A program made the translations under genes and the position numbers. A DNA stretch of 5,273 nucleotides from Acidocella sp. (lineage in GTDB: Bacteria; Pseudomonadota; Alphaproteobacteria; Acetobacterales; Acetobacteraceae): contig JAQNCU010000231.1 of NCBI GenBank assembly GCA_029077775.1, positions 1-5,273 of the forward strand, read 5' to 3'. The notes under the pieces are model-generated. The model had not been told where the DNA came from. It was given only the letters and a program-made list of their open reading frames with translations, and ran no database searches. Below are positions 4,787 through 5,273 of the stretch, piece by piece (position 1 is the first letter of the stretch; every line of letters starts with the position of its first letter).

Positions 4787-5273
4787 CTCCAGGAACACTT
4801 CACGACGGCGGGTTCTGGCTGGCCTGGGGGCCGTGGGCTGCGGATTGTTAGCGGCCAGCGCGGCACAAGCAAATGATCTATCGACAAATAATTTTCTTAC
4901 CGTACTCAGCCCACGAAAGCCGGCGCCGAACTTCACGCTTAACGGCGTGCTCGGCAAGACTTATTCGCTATCGCAATATAGAGGCAAGGTTGTCCTGGTC
5001 AATTTCTGGGCAACCTGGTGCCCGCCATGCCGGGCGGAGATGCCTTCGATTGAAAAGCTTTATAGCTCAATTGCGGGGGCGCCTTTTGAGGTGTTGGCTT
5101 TGGATCAATCAGAGGACCAGACCACGGTTTTTGCCTATCTCGGTGAACTTGACCCGATGCCGACATTCCCGGTTCTGCTTGACCAGAATGGTTCCGTGGC
5201 AGATGCGTTTAAGGTTGAGGGAATTCCAACGACCTACCTCGTCGATAAAGCAGGAAAAATTGCGTACAAAGCT
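4731..5273 (+). CDS. Tat-exported TlpA/ResA-like thioredoxin, partial at right edge
   Basis: 181 residues are present, with no stop before the window ends. The N-terminus carries a Tat signal: TSRRRVLAG at 23-31, a hydrophobic segment to about 45 and AQA|ND cleavage near residue 47. The mature part is a thioredoxin fold of the TlpA/ResA/redoxin type: PAPNFTL at 64-70, a beta strand VVLVNFWATW, catalytic CPPC (C97, C100), and GIPTTYLVD with the cis-proline P166. Such proteins act in the periplasm as thiol reductases, reducing cytochrome c haem-binding cysteines, other disulfides or sulfur intermediates. Typical mature length is about 140-160 residues, so only a short C-terminal piece is missing. 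The start at 4731 is the in-frame ATG with GGAG 5 bases before it and overlaps the upstream gene by 56 bases in another frame. C37 in the signal is an unlikely lipobox, as Ala occupies -3. Fourth gene of the operon; the context suggests sulfur or disulfide redox work. Confidence 0.92.
   Translation, partial: MDKFTRANWSDYNARPTTNSRNTSRRRVLAGLGAVGCGLLAASAAQANDLSTNNFLTVLSPRKPAPNFTLNGVLGKTYSLSQYRGKVVLVNFWATWCPPCRAEMPSIEKLYSSIAGAPFEVLALDQSEDQTTVFAYLGELDPMPTFPVLLDQNGSVADAFKVEGIPTTYLVDKAGKIAYKA

Overview
The window looks like an accessory region of a Gram-negative, probably proteobacterial genome. It carries exported proteins with Tat or Sec signals, an ArsR-rhodanese regulator, an ETHE1-type metallo-hydrolase and a TlpA/ResA-type thioredoxin. 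An alphaproteobacterium is possible, but the sequence alone does not settle the taxon.

Layout: bases 1-178 hold no gene I can name, only a short GC-rich stem-loop and an open frame that may be the tail of an upstream gene. Bases 179-610 encode a drastically shortened EamA/DMT-family transporter whose start and very His-rich tail remain while the middle is missing. Bases 611-761 are non-coding with a 7-bp inverted repeat. On the minus strand, a two-gene operon reads from 2029 down to 762: an ArsR-type HTH fused to a rhodanese domain, then an exported Met-rich protein with an internal duplication. From 2131 rightwards, a tightly packed plus-strand operon encodes a metallo-beta-lactamase-fold persulfide-dioxygenase-like protein, an MFS transporter, an exported protein of unknown function, and a Tat-exported TlpA/ResA-like thioredoxin that runs off the right edge.

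The two operons diverge from a 101-bp gap holding a perfect 9-8-9 inverted repeat, a good candidate operator for the ArsR-rhodanese protein. The only cysteines of that regulator are the two in its rhodanese loop (CRGPYC), so it probably senses sulfane sulfur or persulfide there. The simplest reading is a reactive-sulfur response locus: sensing by the regulator, cytoplasmic persulfide oxidation by the MBL protein, transport by the MFS protein, and an envelope arm of thioredoxin, Met-rich protein and unknown exported protein. The core of regulator, MBL enzyme and transporter matches known sulfur-detoxification themes. The less described parts are the two unrecognised exported proteins and their linkage to a Tat-exported thioredoxin. 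The thioredoxin start at 4731, which lies inside the preceding gene, was found by reading the frame back from its CPPC motif.
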